A DNA stretch of 40,037 bases, taken from the NCBI RefSeq assembly GCF_947331445.1, contig NZ_CAMZOG010000040.1:1-40037 (forward strand), read 5' to 3'. The notes under the pieces were generated by a model. That model was not told the DNA's origin, ran no database searches, and saw only the letters and a program-made list of their open reading frames with translations. The position numbers and the translations under genes are program-made. This stretch comes from Parendozoicomonas sp. Alg238-R29. Its GTDB lineage: Bacteria > Pseudomonadota > Gammaproteobacteria > Pseudomonadales > Endozoicomonadaceae. The stretch's first letter is position 1; each line of letters begins with the position of its first letter. This document shows, piece after piece, positions 32,537 to 40,037 of this stretch.

Positions 32537-33583
32537 CTAAGAAGAAAGAACTTTAATCAGGCGTTCGGTTTGCTCTCGTGTGCCGATGGTTATCCTTAAA
32601 CCTTTTCTGCCATCGCCATCACTCTTGGGGCGAACAAGAATGCCCGCATCTATAAGAGCCTTATTCATTTCATCGGGATTGTCCGGGAACAACCAGATGT
32701 AGTTGGCGCTACTGGGCCAGTAGCTCAGGTTGTTCTTGTCCAGCCACTTCTCCAGCAAAGGTTTGGATTCGTTCATCACCTCTTTCACATAATCTCTTGT
32801 GTATTCGGGGTGATTAAGTGCTGCCTGTACTGCAATCACAGCCAGCTGGTTGACATCGTAAGGCCCGCGAACACTGAGAAGAGGGAGAATATTGCTGGCA
32901 GAAGAGAGAACATAACCAAAGCGGATAGATGGCAGTCCCCATGTTTTTGAAAATGTTCTGGTGATAACAATATTTGGGTATTGCTCCAGAACACCTGCAA
33001 CTGAGAGTTGTGTGTACTCGTAGTAACACTCATCCACCAGAATTGTGCAATCTGGTGCTGCTGCAGCAATGCGCAGAATGTCTTCTTTCGGTACAGCTGT
33101 TCCGCAGGGGTTGTTTGGATTCGCAATAACAATAAGTTTGGTCTTATCAGTGATGCTGGCAAGAACCTCGTCAACCGGGAATCCCTTTTTCTTTGAGTAG
33201 GCCGGTTCGATAATCTTGAGGTTTTCAATCCGGGCGCACTGGTGGTACATCGCAAAAGTGGGGCCGGGAATAATGGCTTCATCACCTGCATTGCAGGACG
33301 CACGGATGATCAAATCAATGCCTTGATCAGAACCATTGGTGATCATCACTTGATCTTCATTCACACCACAGTAACTGGCAAGACGCTCCGTAATATCGCC
33401 ATAACTTGGGTAAGTCTGCATGCAGCCACTGTGAATGTAGTCGGTTAATGCATCCATAACCGGCTTGCTGACAGGAAGGGTCCGCTCATTGAAATCCAGT
33501 AAAAGGTGGCTTTTGGGGCTGCGGCCTTCCAGTGGTGGTTTGTACGCGCCCATCTGGCGGATGTGTGCCTTGAAAATGCTCAT
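32537..33583 (-). CDS. PLP aminotransferase, histidinol-phosphate aminotransferase type
   Basis: 348-residue class I/II (fold type I) PLP enzyme resembling HisC. The pattern includes LLDFNERTLP, TNGSDQGIDLI, PGPTFAMYHQCARI, ANPNNPCGT and VDECYYEY. The PLP-binding Lys lies in RTFSKTWGLPSIRFGY (about residue 214-216), and the C-terminal Arg of the substrate site lies in GLRITIGT. It could transaminate histidinol phosphate, an aromatic amino acid or another substrate. No his genes are nearby, so the symbol hisC is not assigned. It is the last gene on the minus strand before a convergent hairpin, 95 bases after a disordered-protein gene, with which cotranscription is uncertain. Confidence 0.88.
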   Translation of the reverse strand: MSIFKAHIRQMGAYKPPLEGRSPKSHLLLDFNERTLPVSKPVMDALTDYIHSGCMQTYPSYGDITERLASYCGVNEDQVMITNGSDQGIDLIIRASCNAGDEAIIPGPTFAMYHQCARIENLKIIEPAYSKKKGFPVDEVLASITDKTKLIVIANPNNPCGTAVPKEDILRIAAAAPDCTILVDECYYEYTQLSVAGVLEQYPNIVITRTFSKTWGLPSIRFGYVLSSASNILPLLSVRGPYDVNQLAVIAVQAALNHPEYTRDYVKEVMNESKPLLEKWLDKNNLSYWPSSANYIWLFPDNPDEMNKALIDAGILVRPKSDGDGRKGLRITIGTREQTERLIKVLSS

Positions 33584-33678
33584 ACAGCAGCCCTTTGTGC
33601 AGATTTATTAATTAATTTTCTGGGAATAGTATGCAGCGTTGGGCGGCTTTACCAGCCCGCCACGTTTTGGGAGGCTAT

Positions 33679-34629
33679 TTAATCATGGTTTGACTCATTG
33701 TCATCATTAGCGCTGGCACTGCTTTCTGTTCGATGCAGTCGCTTTGCATGTTTAAGGATATCTTCTTCATCGGCATTAATTCGCAATTCCAGCTGAGGCT
33801 CTTTGTTTTTTGGGGATTTCTTTTTGGTTTTTTTTAGTGATGGTGTACTGAGATCACCAGGATCTTTGTATTTACTGCGATCTGGTGCTCCACGGGAGAA
33901 GGTAAAGCTTATTCCACTACTTTCTGTTTTGTGGGAGAAAGCGCTGATGACCATTTGTATATAATGCTGCTCATAATCAAACAGTTCACCCTTGGCGTTG
34001 TAAACCTCCTGGCCGTGTTCAAACACTTGGTTTCTGTAAACAACATACTGGTCATGTAGGTCCTGCACTGAAGTTTCTTGTCTCAGTCGTGTGGAAAGGT
34101 TGTCGCACCCCCCTTTGAGAAAGGCGTAACCGTCTCCTACATGGTCTTCTCCAACGCCACCTTCGCCTGCGAGGGTGGGTATGAGTTGCACAACCTTTGT
34201 ACTGTTGGGCATACGGATCTTAATCACGATCTGCAACTTGTTAGCCAGAATATCAGCCTCTGCCGGTGTCATGGAGGCAAGCTCCATTGATATGTCCAAT
34301 TGATCTCTCAGCCATAACTTAGACATGACTCCGGTCAGTTTCTTCTTGGCATCTTCGAACTGTGCTTCAGCTTCTGTTTTTGGTTGAGGCGTTGGAGTGG
34401 AACCTGTTGAAGGGGTCGTTTTACGGTTGCTAACGTCGGTATCTCTTTGGGGGGGAGGGTTTCCCTTATCTCCATGATCTACTGAATGATCTGCTGAAGG
34501 AGCAGTTTTGGTTACCTTCCTGCGAAGGGGGGACCTATGATGAGGGTTACCTCCATGATCGCTATCCACTGGAGGGTTGGAGGCGCTTGTTGGGCCAGTA
34601 CCGCCAGCTCTTCCTGTTGGTGTGCTCAT
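33679..34629 (-). CDS. disordered-N-terminus soluble protein, unknown
   Basis: 316 residues that I do not recognise. Residues 1-95 are almost free of hydrophobics and rich in Thr, Pro, Gly, Ser, His and Asp. Residues about 95-250 look folded (KLTGVMSKLWLRDQLDISME, a FDYEQHYIQMVISAF helix). The tail is Lys-rich (KKTKKKSPKNKE) and acidic at the end. There is no signal peptide. The ATG overlaps the stop of the upstream lipoprotein gene by four bases (ATGA), and GGAGG lies at ideal spacing, so the start is firm and translation coupled. It might be secreted, or act as a partner of the lipoprotein. Composition is effector-like but unproven. Confidence 0.65.
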   Translation of the reverse strand: MSTPTGRAGGTGPTSASNPPVDSDHGGNPHHRSPLRRKVTKTAPSADHSVDHGDKGNPPPQRDTDVSNRKTTPSTGSTPTPQPKTEAEAQFEDAKKKLTGVMSKLWLRDQLDISMELASMTPAEADILANKLQIVIKIRMPNSTKVVQLIPTLAGEGGVGEDHVGDGYAFLKGGCDNLSTRLRQETSVQDLHDQYVVYRNQVFEHGQEVYNAKGELFDYEQHYIQMVISAFSHKTESSGISFTFSRGAPDRSKYKDPGDLSTPSLKKTKKKSPKNKEPQLELRINADEEDILKHAKRLHRTESSASANDDNESNHD

Positions 34630-35147
34630 GGTGCCTCCTGACGAGTGAAATCACTGATTAGATAATTATCAATATTCCCCGCCAGAGGGAGAACAAAGCT
34701 CTTTTCAGCAACGGTGCCTTTATAAATGGTACGCAGTTTCAGAACCGGTTTACGGCCCTGAAGAGCGATGTATGTGAGCACATGAAGATCTGAATCCGGT
34801 GTAATAGCCAGTACTGGGTCGGTCAAGTTTCGGCCGGATACCAGTCGAATAGATTCCTTGCTTCTGGACTCTGCGTAAATACCATCGGCTCGGTAACTGA
34901 GAGGGACGAGAGTTCGGTTGGTTTGCTGAAGCTCTATGTTTCGATCCTGCTGCAGGATCTTGTCACTGGTTACGCCTGTCAGGCTGATTGTAGCAATCCG
35001 GCGCTCGCCATTAAGGGTGCGATAAATGATCGTGGCCTGCAGGTCTTCATCGGGCGCTGGTGGCCAAGTGGGAAAGCGCAGGCAGCCACTGACAAAAAGG
35101 GCAATCAGTACTGTTGCGACAAGCGTGCGAACGGGAAAATATTGCAT
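34626..35147 (-). CDS. putative lipoprotein
   Basis: 173 residues with a lipoprotein signal (VLIALFVSGC, Cys at about 22; no Asp at +2, so outer-membrane sorting is likely). The rest is beta-rich with no recognised domain (LQATIIYRTLNGERRIATISL, LHVLTYIALQGRKPVLKLRTIYKG). It overlaps the downstream disordered protein by ATGA, a tight two-gene unit. It follows znuA on the same strand after an 83-base gap holding a GC hairpin, so it may be separately transcribed. Function is unknown. Confidence 0.7.
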   Translation of the reverse strand: MQYFPVRTLVATVLIALFVSGCLRFPTWPPAPDEDLQATIIYRTLNGERRIATISLTGVTSDKILQQDRNIELQQTNRTLVPLSYRADGIYAESRSKESIRLVSGRNLTDPVLAITPDSDLHVLTYIALQGRKPVLKLRTIYKGTVAEKSFVLPLAGNIDNYLISDFTRQEAP

Positions 35148-35176
35148 TCTTTGCCGAAGTCCTGTTTCTGAACCGG

Positions 35177-35196
35177 GCCGGATGGAGCCGGCTTTT
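35177..35196. terminator. GC hairpin between znuA and the lipoprotein gene
   Basis: GCCGG-ATGGAG-CCGGC (35177-35192) is followed by TTTT on the plus strand. Nothing is known to be transcribed from that side, and on the minus strand the T-tract is absent. It may therefore be an attenuating or processing hairpin for the minus-strand genes. Confidence 0.4.
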
Positions 35197-35230
35197 ACAG
35201 ATCATCGGCAAAGAACTGGAGTATATGAGG

Positions 35231-36226
35231 CTATTTTTGGGGAGTGAGGCAATCCCGAATCGAGATGGAAAGCTGCTCCAGAAACTCTGGATAGGCACGA
35301 GGGTGGGGCTGAACATCTGATGCCAGCGGATCAATAACAGCCACCCTCACCGGAAGCCCGTTTATCATGGCGTCCAGATAGGCAGGTTCAAACTGAGGCT
35401 CGCGGAAAACGCAGGTTTTACCAGCTTTCTTGAGCTTGTTACGCAGTTGTAACATATGTCGTGCTCCAGGCTGCTGTTCGGGACTCAGAGTGAAAACGTC
35501 GAGAACTTTCAGGTCGTAATGACGGGTGAAATAACCCCAGGCATCATGGAAAATAAAGAAACCCTTCTGGTGGAGGTCATTCAAGACTTGTTTATTAATG
35601 CTGTCTGACTTCTTCACCAGGTCAACAAAGCTCAGATAGTTCGCTTGATAGGTTTCCGCATTCGGCTTATCAACTTCTGAGAGCGCTTGCATCATAGCTC
35701 TGGCCATAGCAATAGCATTGTCTGGAGACAACCAGATATGGGGATCATGGCTACCGTGGTCATGGCCTTCATGGTTGTGACCGTGACCATTGTGACCGTA
35801 ACCATTGTGGCCTTTTTCCATATCCTTCATTTTCTGCTGTACATCTTCCCTATCTGCGCTGAGAAAGCGTTCTACTTTGACATTGGGAGCATCCATCATG
35901 GCAATGGAGTAAGTGTTGCCAACGTAACGATCAAGAGGAGTGGCCAGGAAACCCTCCAGATCTTCCCCTATCCAGAAAACCAGATCAGCGGAGGCCAGAT
36001 TCTTGATGTCAGATGGCTTAAGGCTGTAATCGTGGGGGGATGTTCCGGGCTGTAAGATAAGCTCTGGGGTTGTAACACCATCTGTAATTGCTGTCGCAAT
36101 TAACTCCAGAGGTTTGATGCTAACCAGTACCTTTGGTTCTTCCTTCGCAATGGAAACAGGTGATATTAACATCAGGAAAGGCAGTAACAGGCGCGTTACT
36201 GTGCGAAGGCTACGAAAATACAACAT
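35231..36226 (-). CDS. znuA: zinc ABC transporter substrate-binding protein
   Basis: 331-residue periplasmic zinc-binding protein of the cluster A-I (ZnuA) family. A signal peptide is at about 1-27. Metal-site His65 lies in the PHDY motif and His163 in DPHIWLSP, with a further His in the FHDAWGYF motif. A His/Asp/Gly-rich loop at about 139-160, with repeated HNG and HGH, is the typical zinc-collecting loop. It delivers zinc to ZnuBC in the inner membrane; znuB and znuC are not in this window. A close match to the Zur box lies about 34 bases upstream of the start, so zinc-dependent repression is expected. The start codon has no strong Shine-Dalgarno site. Confidence 0.93.
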   Translation of the reverse strand: MLYFRSLRTVTRLLLPFLMLISPVSIAKEEPKVLVSIKPLELIATAITDGVTTPELILQPGTSPHDYSLKPSDIKNLASADLVFWIGEDLEGFLATPLDRYVGNTYSIAMMDAPNVKVERFLSADREDVQQKMKDMEKGHNGYGHNGHGHNHEGHDHGSHDPHIWLSPDNAIAMARAMMQALSEVDKPNAETYQANYLSFVDLVKKSDSINKQVLNDLHQKGFFIFHDAWGYFTRHYDLKVLDVFTLSPEQQPGARHMLQLRNKLKKAGKTCVFREPQFEPAYLDAMINGLPVRVAVIDPLASDVQPHPRAYPEFLEQLSISIRDCLTPQK

Positions 36227-36259
36227 GGCGTGATCGGAGCGTCTTATTGTGATTTGAGG

Positions 36260-36276
36260 ATGTTATATTATTACAT
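36260..36276. promoter_or_regulatory. Zur-box-like palindrome
   Basis: ATGTTATATTATTACAT differs from the gammaproteobacterial Zur box core ATGTTATAATATAACAT only at the centre and one other base. It lies 34 bases before znuA on one side and 59 bases before a methyltransferase gene on the other, so one site could control both. Confidence 0.72.
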
Positions 36277-36334
36277 TGTTGGGCTAAATCAAGAAACCGG
36301 TAAGTTGTTCTAAAAGGCCGCCGATAGCGTGGCT

Positions 36335-36859
36335 ATGAATCTCGAGACCTTCCTTATAGCCATACCAGCACTGATAGCAGGATGGATTGCCATTTATAGC
36401 CTGAAAAACGGTATAGGACCGGTTCCCACAAACCGTTTGGTTAAAAGGAGATTATTTGGCTTTATACCTGACAAGGTATCCGGCGATATTTTTGAGTTGG
36501 GCGCTGGTTGGGGAGGGGTATCGCTGGAGCTGGCCAGACACTATCCAGCGCAGAAGGTGATAGCTGTTGAGAATTCTTTACCCGTTTGGTTGTTTTGCTG
36601 GCTGCGAGCGCGAATTAGCGGATTGAATAACCTGGAAATTCGGTTTGGAGATATTTATCAGACAAACCTGAAAAATGCAGGCATGGTTTACTGTTACCTC
36701 TATCCCAAGGCGATGATAAAACTTGCACCCCAGCTGCAGGTACTACCCGCAGGGTGTGTTCTTATCAGTAACACTTTCTCGGCTCCGGGTATGGAGCCGG
36801 AAAGCTGCATGCAGGCAACGGATCTCTGGAAAAGCCAGATCTACTGTTACCGGTTTTAA
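36335..36859 (+). CDS. membrane-anchored class I SAM methyltransferase-like protein
   Basis: 174 residues. A hydrophobic N-terminal helix (about 4-22) is followed by a linker and a Rossmann-type methyltransferase start: motif I DIFELGAGWGGVSLELARHY, acidic loop VIAVENSLPVWLFCWLRAR, then a GDIY motif and YLYPKAMIKL. The chain ends soon after LISNTF and is short for the family. The substrate is unknown. The ATG at 36335 is preferred to a GTG six bases upstream; the ribosome site is weak. It is divergent from znuA across a Zur-box-like site, so a zinc link is possible. Confidence 0.75.
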   Translation: MNLETFLIAIPALIAGWIAIYSLKNGIGPVPTNRLVKRRLFGFIPDKVSGDIFELGAGWGGVSLELARHYPAQKVIAVENSLPVWLFCWLRARISGLNNLEIRFGDIYQTNLKNAGMVYCYLYPKAMIKLAPQLQVLPAGCVLISNTFSAPGMEPESCMQATDLWKSQIYCYRF

Positions 36860-36877
36860 GACAATAAACGCCCCCTA

Positions 36878-37069
36878 CTAGAGGTTATCCCAGTAGTTGT
36901 CTTCAGACATGGACTCCAGGCGTTTCTTTTCTGCACGATCTTCAATTGCCCTGCGAATGTGCAGTTGCCGCTGAGAGGCTTTCTCCGGAAGTTCAACAAC
37001 AGCCTTTTTACCGGGAGTCAGATCATACATACCTGTATCAGCTGGTCGTTCTGCGACGATATCTGTCAT
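36878..37069 (-). CDS. small conserved protein, PA3496-like
   Basis: 63-residue acidic/basic protein with a helical C-terminal half (LHIRRAIEDRAEKKRLESM, then a DNYWDNL end) resembling the PA3496 family of small Pseudomonas proteins placed next to HexR-type regulators. AGGGGATC precedes the ATG. It lies downstream of the hexR-like gene on the same strand, 78 bases away, and may share its transcript. Function is unknown. Confidence 0.65.
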   Translation of the reverse strand: MTDIVAERPADTGMYDLTPGKKAVVELPEKASQRQLHIRRAIEDRAEKKRLESMSEDNYWDNL

Positions 37070-37147
37070 TGTCGATCCCCTTTTTTTCTTTTTTCTTGTT
37101 AGGCCAGTGCAACCAGTTCTGGCGTCCTTACCACTGCGTCCAGAGGT

Positions 37148-38002
37148 TTAAACCTGGGTGACCCTCAGGGTTCGCAGATTCTGCTTCACATTTTCTAACT
37201 GCTCTGCAAGTTCAGGGCCACGTGTGTGTGCAACACCCATAGCCAGAATATCTATGATGGTTAAGTGAACAATACGTGAGGTTAATGGCGTATATATGTC
37301 AGTGTCCTCTGGCACATTTACAGCAATTGTTAGTTCCGTATGGTTAGCCAGAGGTGAGTCTCCCGGGCACAGGGCTATAACGTGTGCTTCCTGTTTGCGC
37401 GCCAGTGTTACCATATGTAGCAATTCTCTGGTTCGCCCTGTCTGGGAGATTGCTAAAACAGCGTCGTCTTTTCCCAGGGTTGCTGCAGATATGGACTGCA
37501 TATGCGGATCGGAATAAGCAGAAGCATTTACCTGCAGCCGAAAGAACTTATGCTGTGCATCGTTGGCTACATTGCCAGACGCCCCGAAACCGTAAAATTC
37601 AATACGGCGAGCCCTGCTGAGAATCTGAATAGTTTTATCAAGGGTTTCAGAGCAAATGCTGTTGCGGACATCCAGCAGACTGTGAACAGTGGCATCAAAG
37701 ACTTTGCGGGTAATGATTTTTGTGTCGTCGCCATCGGCAACTACAAAGCGGGAGAAGTCGTTACCGGATGCCAGGGTTTGAGCCAGATGAAGTTTAAAAT
37801 CCTGAAACCCCGTGCACTCAATAGCTTTGCAAAAACGCACGACAGTAGGTTCGCTGACCTCACACTGCGCCGCAAGCTCTGCAATGCTGGTACGAACAAC
37901 ACTCTGTGGATTTTTAGCAACGTAATCAGCAACCTTTTGTTCTGATCGCCTGAGCTGGTTGCGTTTTTGCTCTATCTGCCTGAGCAGGTTTGTTGTTGGC
38001 AT
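37148..38002 (-). CDS. hexR: RpiR-family regulator, HexR-like
   Basis: 284 residues. The N-terminal helix-turn-helix (about 1-77: LRRSEQKVADYVAKNPQSVV, ELAAQCEVSEPTVVRFCKAI) is joined to a SIS sugar-phosphate-binding domain (about 125-255: RIEFYGFGASGNVANDAQHK, ISQTGRTRELL). This matches HexR, a repressor/activator of central carbohydrate genes that senses KDPG. AGCAGGG precedes the ATG. No glycolytic target gene is adjacent and no HexR-type operator (TGTAATTAAATTACA) was seen in the window, so targets lie elsewhere. The symbol is probable rather than certain. Confidence 0.85.
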   Translation of the reverse strand: MPTTNLLRQIEQKRNQLRRSEQKVADYVAKNPQSVVRTSIAELAAQCEVSEPTVVRFCKAIECTGFQDFKLHLAQTLASGNDFSRFVVADGDDTKIITRKVFDATVHSLLDVRNSICSETLDKTIQILSRARRIEFYGFGASGNVANDAQHKFFRLQVNASAYSDPHMQSISAATLGKDDAVLAISQTGRTRELLHMVTLARKQEAHVIALCPGDSPLANHTELTIAVNVPEDTDIYTPLTSRIVHLTIIDILAMGVAHTRGPELAEQLENVKQNLRTLRVTQV

Positions 38003-38269
38003 TTCCCTGCTTTCACCACATGATCTGGTATTTTTTCAAGAGGTGATTTTTATTTGGGAGAGTTATACAGCAAATTGCGGGATACCACTATACCGTTGGT
38101 GGTAGAAATTAAGAGAGCCAACTCCTTATTAATAAATATGGTGTCATATCAACAGGCTTGCCATTTACAAGCTTTTGCAGGATTTCACGGGGTTTATTTG
38201 TTGATGAAATTCATGAAAAGAAGGGGCTCTCTGTAATACTCTGCCTTCTGCAGGTTTCCTGCTTGCTTC
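38003..38269. other. intergenic region before the microcompartment fragments
   Basis: 267 bases with no supported gene. It probably contains the hexR promoter on the minus strand. The sequence upstream of 38270 does not resemble the rest of PduS in any frame, so the deletion point of the pduS gene lies at or near 38270. Confidence 0.4.
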
Positions 38270-38530
38270 ATGAACGACCTAACCCGCTGGGATCATCAGG
38301 AACTGCACAGCCATGTGGACATTGATGTAGACACTGTCACTCTGGCTTTGTGTCAGCATGCTGGTGGAAACAGTGAACCGAAAGTAAGCGTCGGTGGTCG
38401 TGTTGAGACCGGTCAGATTATTGCCGAAATGCCTGAAGGAAAGCTGGGCTCCACCATCCATTCCAGTATTAACGGCACGGTTACTGTCGTGGATAGCGAC
38501 AGCATTATAATTAGCAGGAAGGCAGCATGA
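38270..38530 (+). pseudogene. C-terminal fragment of a PduS/RnfC-like cobalamin reductase
   Basis: 86 codons matching only the C-terminal barrel-sandwich (lipoyl-like) domain of PduS-type proteins: LALCQHAGGNSEPKVSVGGR, then an ETGQIIAEMPEGKLGSTIH segment and SINGTVTVVDSDSIIIS. Full PduS is about 450 residues; the Rossmann, SLBB and iron-sulfur parts are absent. It ends with an ATGA overlap into the next fragment, the normal operon junction. PduS reduces cob(III)alamin for the microcompartment diol dehydratase system. The fragment cannot do this alone. Confidence 0.75.
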
Positions 38531-38751
38531 ACAAAGCGCTGGGATTACTCGAATTCAGCAGTACTGCCAAAGGCGCGGAAGCAACGGATGCCATGACCAA
38601 GGCGGCAGCCGTTAAGCTGGATGAGAACGCCTCTGGTCAGGGAGAAAAACGAAAAGCTGTCCAGAATGTCTATAAATCTAACAGTTTGGTGATTCATTTC
38701 TTGTTTTCCAACCTCTACCTTTCAGTGAGACGTCATATAAATAGGGAGTAA
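38527..38751 (+). pseudogene. N-terminal fragment of a BMC-domain shell protein (PduT-like)
   Basis: The first about 30 codons (MNKALGLLEFSSTAKGAEAT, then DAMTKAAAVKL) match the start of a bacterial microcompartment shell protein of the PduT type. After that the frame runs into unrelated sequence and ends at 38751, so about 150 residues, including the second BMC repeat and iron-sulfur Cys, are gone. It is coupled to the pduS fragment by ATGA. The order pduS-pduT is that of the Salmonella pdu operon. Confidence 0.75.
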
Positions 38752-38847
38752 TAGGTTAATGGGCAGAGTCACTTTTCTTGCACGTTGGCATAGCAAAGAC
38801 AGAAAAATCCGGTTGGGAGCAGTTAATAATATGATGGGAGGCTACCG

Positions 38848-40008
38848 GTGCAGGTGCGTGCCCTAGTCTCTCCCGGTTCTGTGGACTCCAGTCGCAGTGC
38901 TTCAACTCGATTGGAACCTTCGTCTCATTGGTTCGATATGAGAAGTGTGTATTGCACTCCCTCTCAGCCAAGAGGGCGAGGACGAGGGACGTACGTAAAA
39001 TTACAGTCTACCCTTGAGCCAACCCCTTTATATGGTCGATCCCAAAACTTGTTTGATCCCCTTTCTTCGCAGAGGGTGGGTAAAAAAAGAAACGTAAGCC
39101 AGTCTGAAGAGGCGTTGCCTTTTAAAGAAAGGGTTGATTTAGCTTGTGACACGCTAAAGAAATTGAAACACAACCCTGATGATATATTTGCTACCTGTCA
39201 GGCTGTCGTAAAAAAATACAAAGAGCTTGTCTCTCTTTGCGACGGGAAAATCCTTGAAATAACATATCTTAAGGAAAAGTTTGAAAGTGTATTCACTCCA
39301 TTTCTTGAATCTCTTCTCGATGAAATCGATAGTCAGATTGATGAGTGTCGGGGGCGAACTTATTATTTTGACTTAATGGGTGTTGTTGCTTCTTCGTCTA
39401 TTCTGGATCGTCATGATTCAAAATATAAAATAATGCATGAATCTATTTCTGGAGTGATTCATCGTCTTGTTCAATGTGAACTCGCCTATCTTGAATTTAG
39501 AAATCAGTGTTCGGATCACAGAGGGATCAAGGAGACTGTTAATTCTCTTGATAAGATATTGGACGAAGATAAATCTTGTTTTAAATCCAGGTTTTTTACG
39601 TTGAGGGAGATAGAATATTATCGAAGTCGGCTTCATGCCATAATACAAACATTAAAAAATGCACCTCCGGAGGGAATTAAAGATTCTTTTGTTGCTGCAA
39701 TTTCTGAAGGTAATTTGTTGAAAGCAAGTAGTATCCTGAAAAATGAAGTGAGGCAAATGTCTGCCACATTCAAATATAAAAAGAGAACACTGGATGATTT
39801 AATTCTCCATGATATTGTCGATATTTCAAAGAAGAAACAAAATCTTGAATTCTCTAATAATGTAAATATGTTAAAGAGCTTGTGTACGTTTTCTGAAACT
39901 TATCAGGATGTTCTCTGTTTCATGCCTCTTGTAAGAAAAGCCTTGAAAGTACTCTGTCGATCGACAGTGAAAAAGGGGCTCTTTCGCAGGTTGGCTGATC
40001 ATTTCTGA
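38848..40008 (+). CDS. effector-like protein, disordered N-terminus and helical body
   Basis: 386 residues that I do not recognise. A GTG at 38848 with GGGAGG at ideal spacing is the best start; the next ATG is 90 bases inside. Residues 1-95 are rich in Ser, Arg, Pro, Gly and Thr (SRSASTRLEPSS, QPRGRGRG). From about 95 the chain is helical and charged with heptad-like stretches (RVDLACDTLKKLKHN, FLESLLDEIDSQIDECRGR, IIQTLKNAPPEG), ending in a basic helix. Base composition is more AT-rich than the neighbours, suggesting acquisition. No signal peptide or membrane segment. Together with 14232-15509 it has the form of a secreted host-directed protein, but no secretion gene is nearby. The gene is complete; the window ends 29 bases later. 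Confidence 0.6.
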   Translation: MQVRALVSPGSVDSSRSASTRLEPSSHWFDMRSVYCTPSQPRGRGRGTYVKLQSTLEPTPLYGRSQNLFDPLSSQRVGKKRNVSQSEEALPFKERVDLACDTLKKLKHNPDDIFATCQAVVKKYKELVSLCDGKILEITYLKEKFESVFTPFLESLLDEIDSQIDECRGRTYYFDLMGVVASSSILDRHDSKYKIMHESISGVIHRLVQCELAYLEFRNQCSDHRGIKETVNSLDKILDEDKSCFKSRFFTLREIEYYRSRLHAIIQTLKNAPPEGIKDSFVAAISEGNLLKASSILKNEVRQMSATFKYKKRTLDDLILHDIVDISKKKQNLEFSNNVNMLKSLCTFSETYQDVLCFMPLVRKALKVLCRSTVKKGLFRRLADHF

Positions 40009-40037
40009 GCCTCCTGTCGAATTTTCAGATACAGATA

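Noticed and set aside
35760-35830. Short 12-base-period repeats suggestive of a small repeat array
   Set aside because: They encode the His/Gly/Asn loop of ZnuA and are explained by that low-complexity protein segment. No CRISPR-like repeats or spacers occur in the window.
38054-38236. 60-codon frame upstream of the pduS fragment
   Set aside because: It does not resemble PduS in any part and has no ribosome site.
38758-38865. 35-codon ORF before the last effector-like gene
   Set aside because: It overlaps the better-supported GTG start at 38848 and its ribosome site, and has no homology that I can see.

Overview
The window looks like chromosomal DNA of a marine, host-associated gammaproteobacterium, most likely Endozoicomonas or a close relative. 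This is inferred from gene content and moderate GC, not from a marker gene: no rRNA or tRNA is present. Coding is dense but broken up by decayed genes (a cobalamin adenosyltransferase, chaA, pduS/pduT-like fragments, IS1 and IS481 remnants). Several long proteins with disordered N-termini match nothing I recognise. This mix of housekeeping genes, gene decay and lineage-specific proteins fits a symbiont genome.

Layout. 1-2600: a broken PduO-type adenosyltransferase, a 2-hydroxycarboxylate/Na+ symporter behind an FNR-like box, and yaeQ. 2600-7200: an ORF remnant without a start codon, a PfkB/adenosine kinase, a secreted acidic protein with one EF-hand loop, an IS1 scrap and a TrmB-type regulator with a dyad at its promoter. 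7340-12060: glmU-glmS (UDP-GlcNAc precursor synthesis) behind a structured leader, then a monooxygenase/short-chain dehydrogenase pair. 12139-18000: an MFS transporter coupled to a His-rich exported peptide, a truncated chaA, an effector-like protein, an IS481 remnant and a diguanylate cyclase. 18028-20825: a yqhC/yqhD-like divergent pair for aldehyde reduction and a DUF411 metal-binding protein.

21068-26427 is the most interesting block. An operon on the minus strand encodes an FAD oxidoreductase, an enolase-superfamily protein with altered active-site residues and a BCCT transporter. A GntR/FCD regulator is divergent. The operon promoter has a perfect FNR consensus box, a -10 element at class II spacing, and a perfect 14-bp palindrome just after the predicted transcription start. 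This suggests an oxygen-controlled, substrate-repressed route for a betaine- or carnitine-like compound. Its chemistry cannot be named from the sequence.

26492-40037: a LetA/LetB lipid-transport pair whose LetB has five MCE domains; an SGNH-fold protein that has lost its catalytic residues; a Lar-like zinc ribbon fused to a membrane segment; a HisC-like aminotransferase; a lipoprotein coupled to a disordered protein; znuA and a methyltransferase either side of a strong Zur-box match; a HexR-like regulator; fragments of a microcompartment operon (pduS tail, pduT head); and another effector-like protein. Together with the broken adenosyltransferase at the left end, these fragments suggest that a B12-dependent microcompartment pathway was lost.
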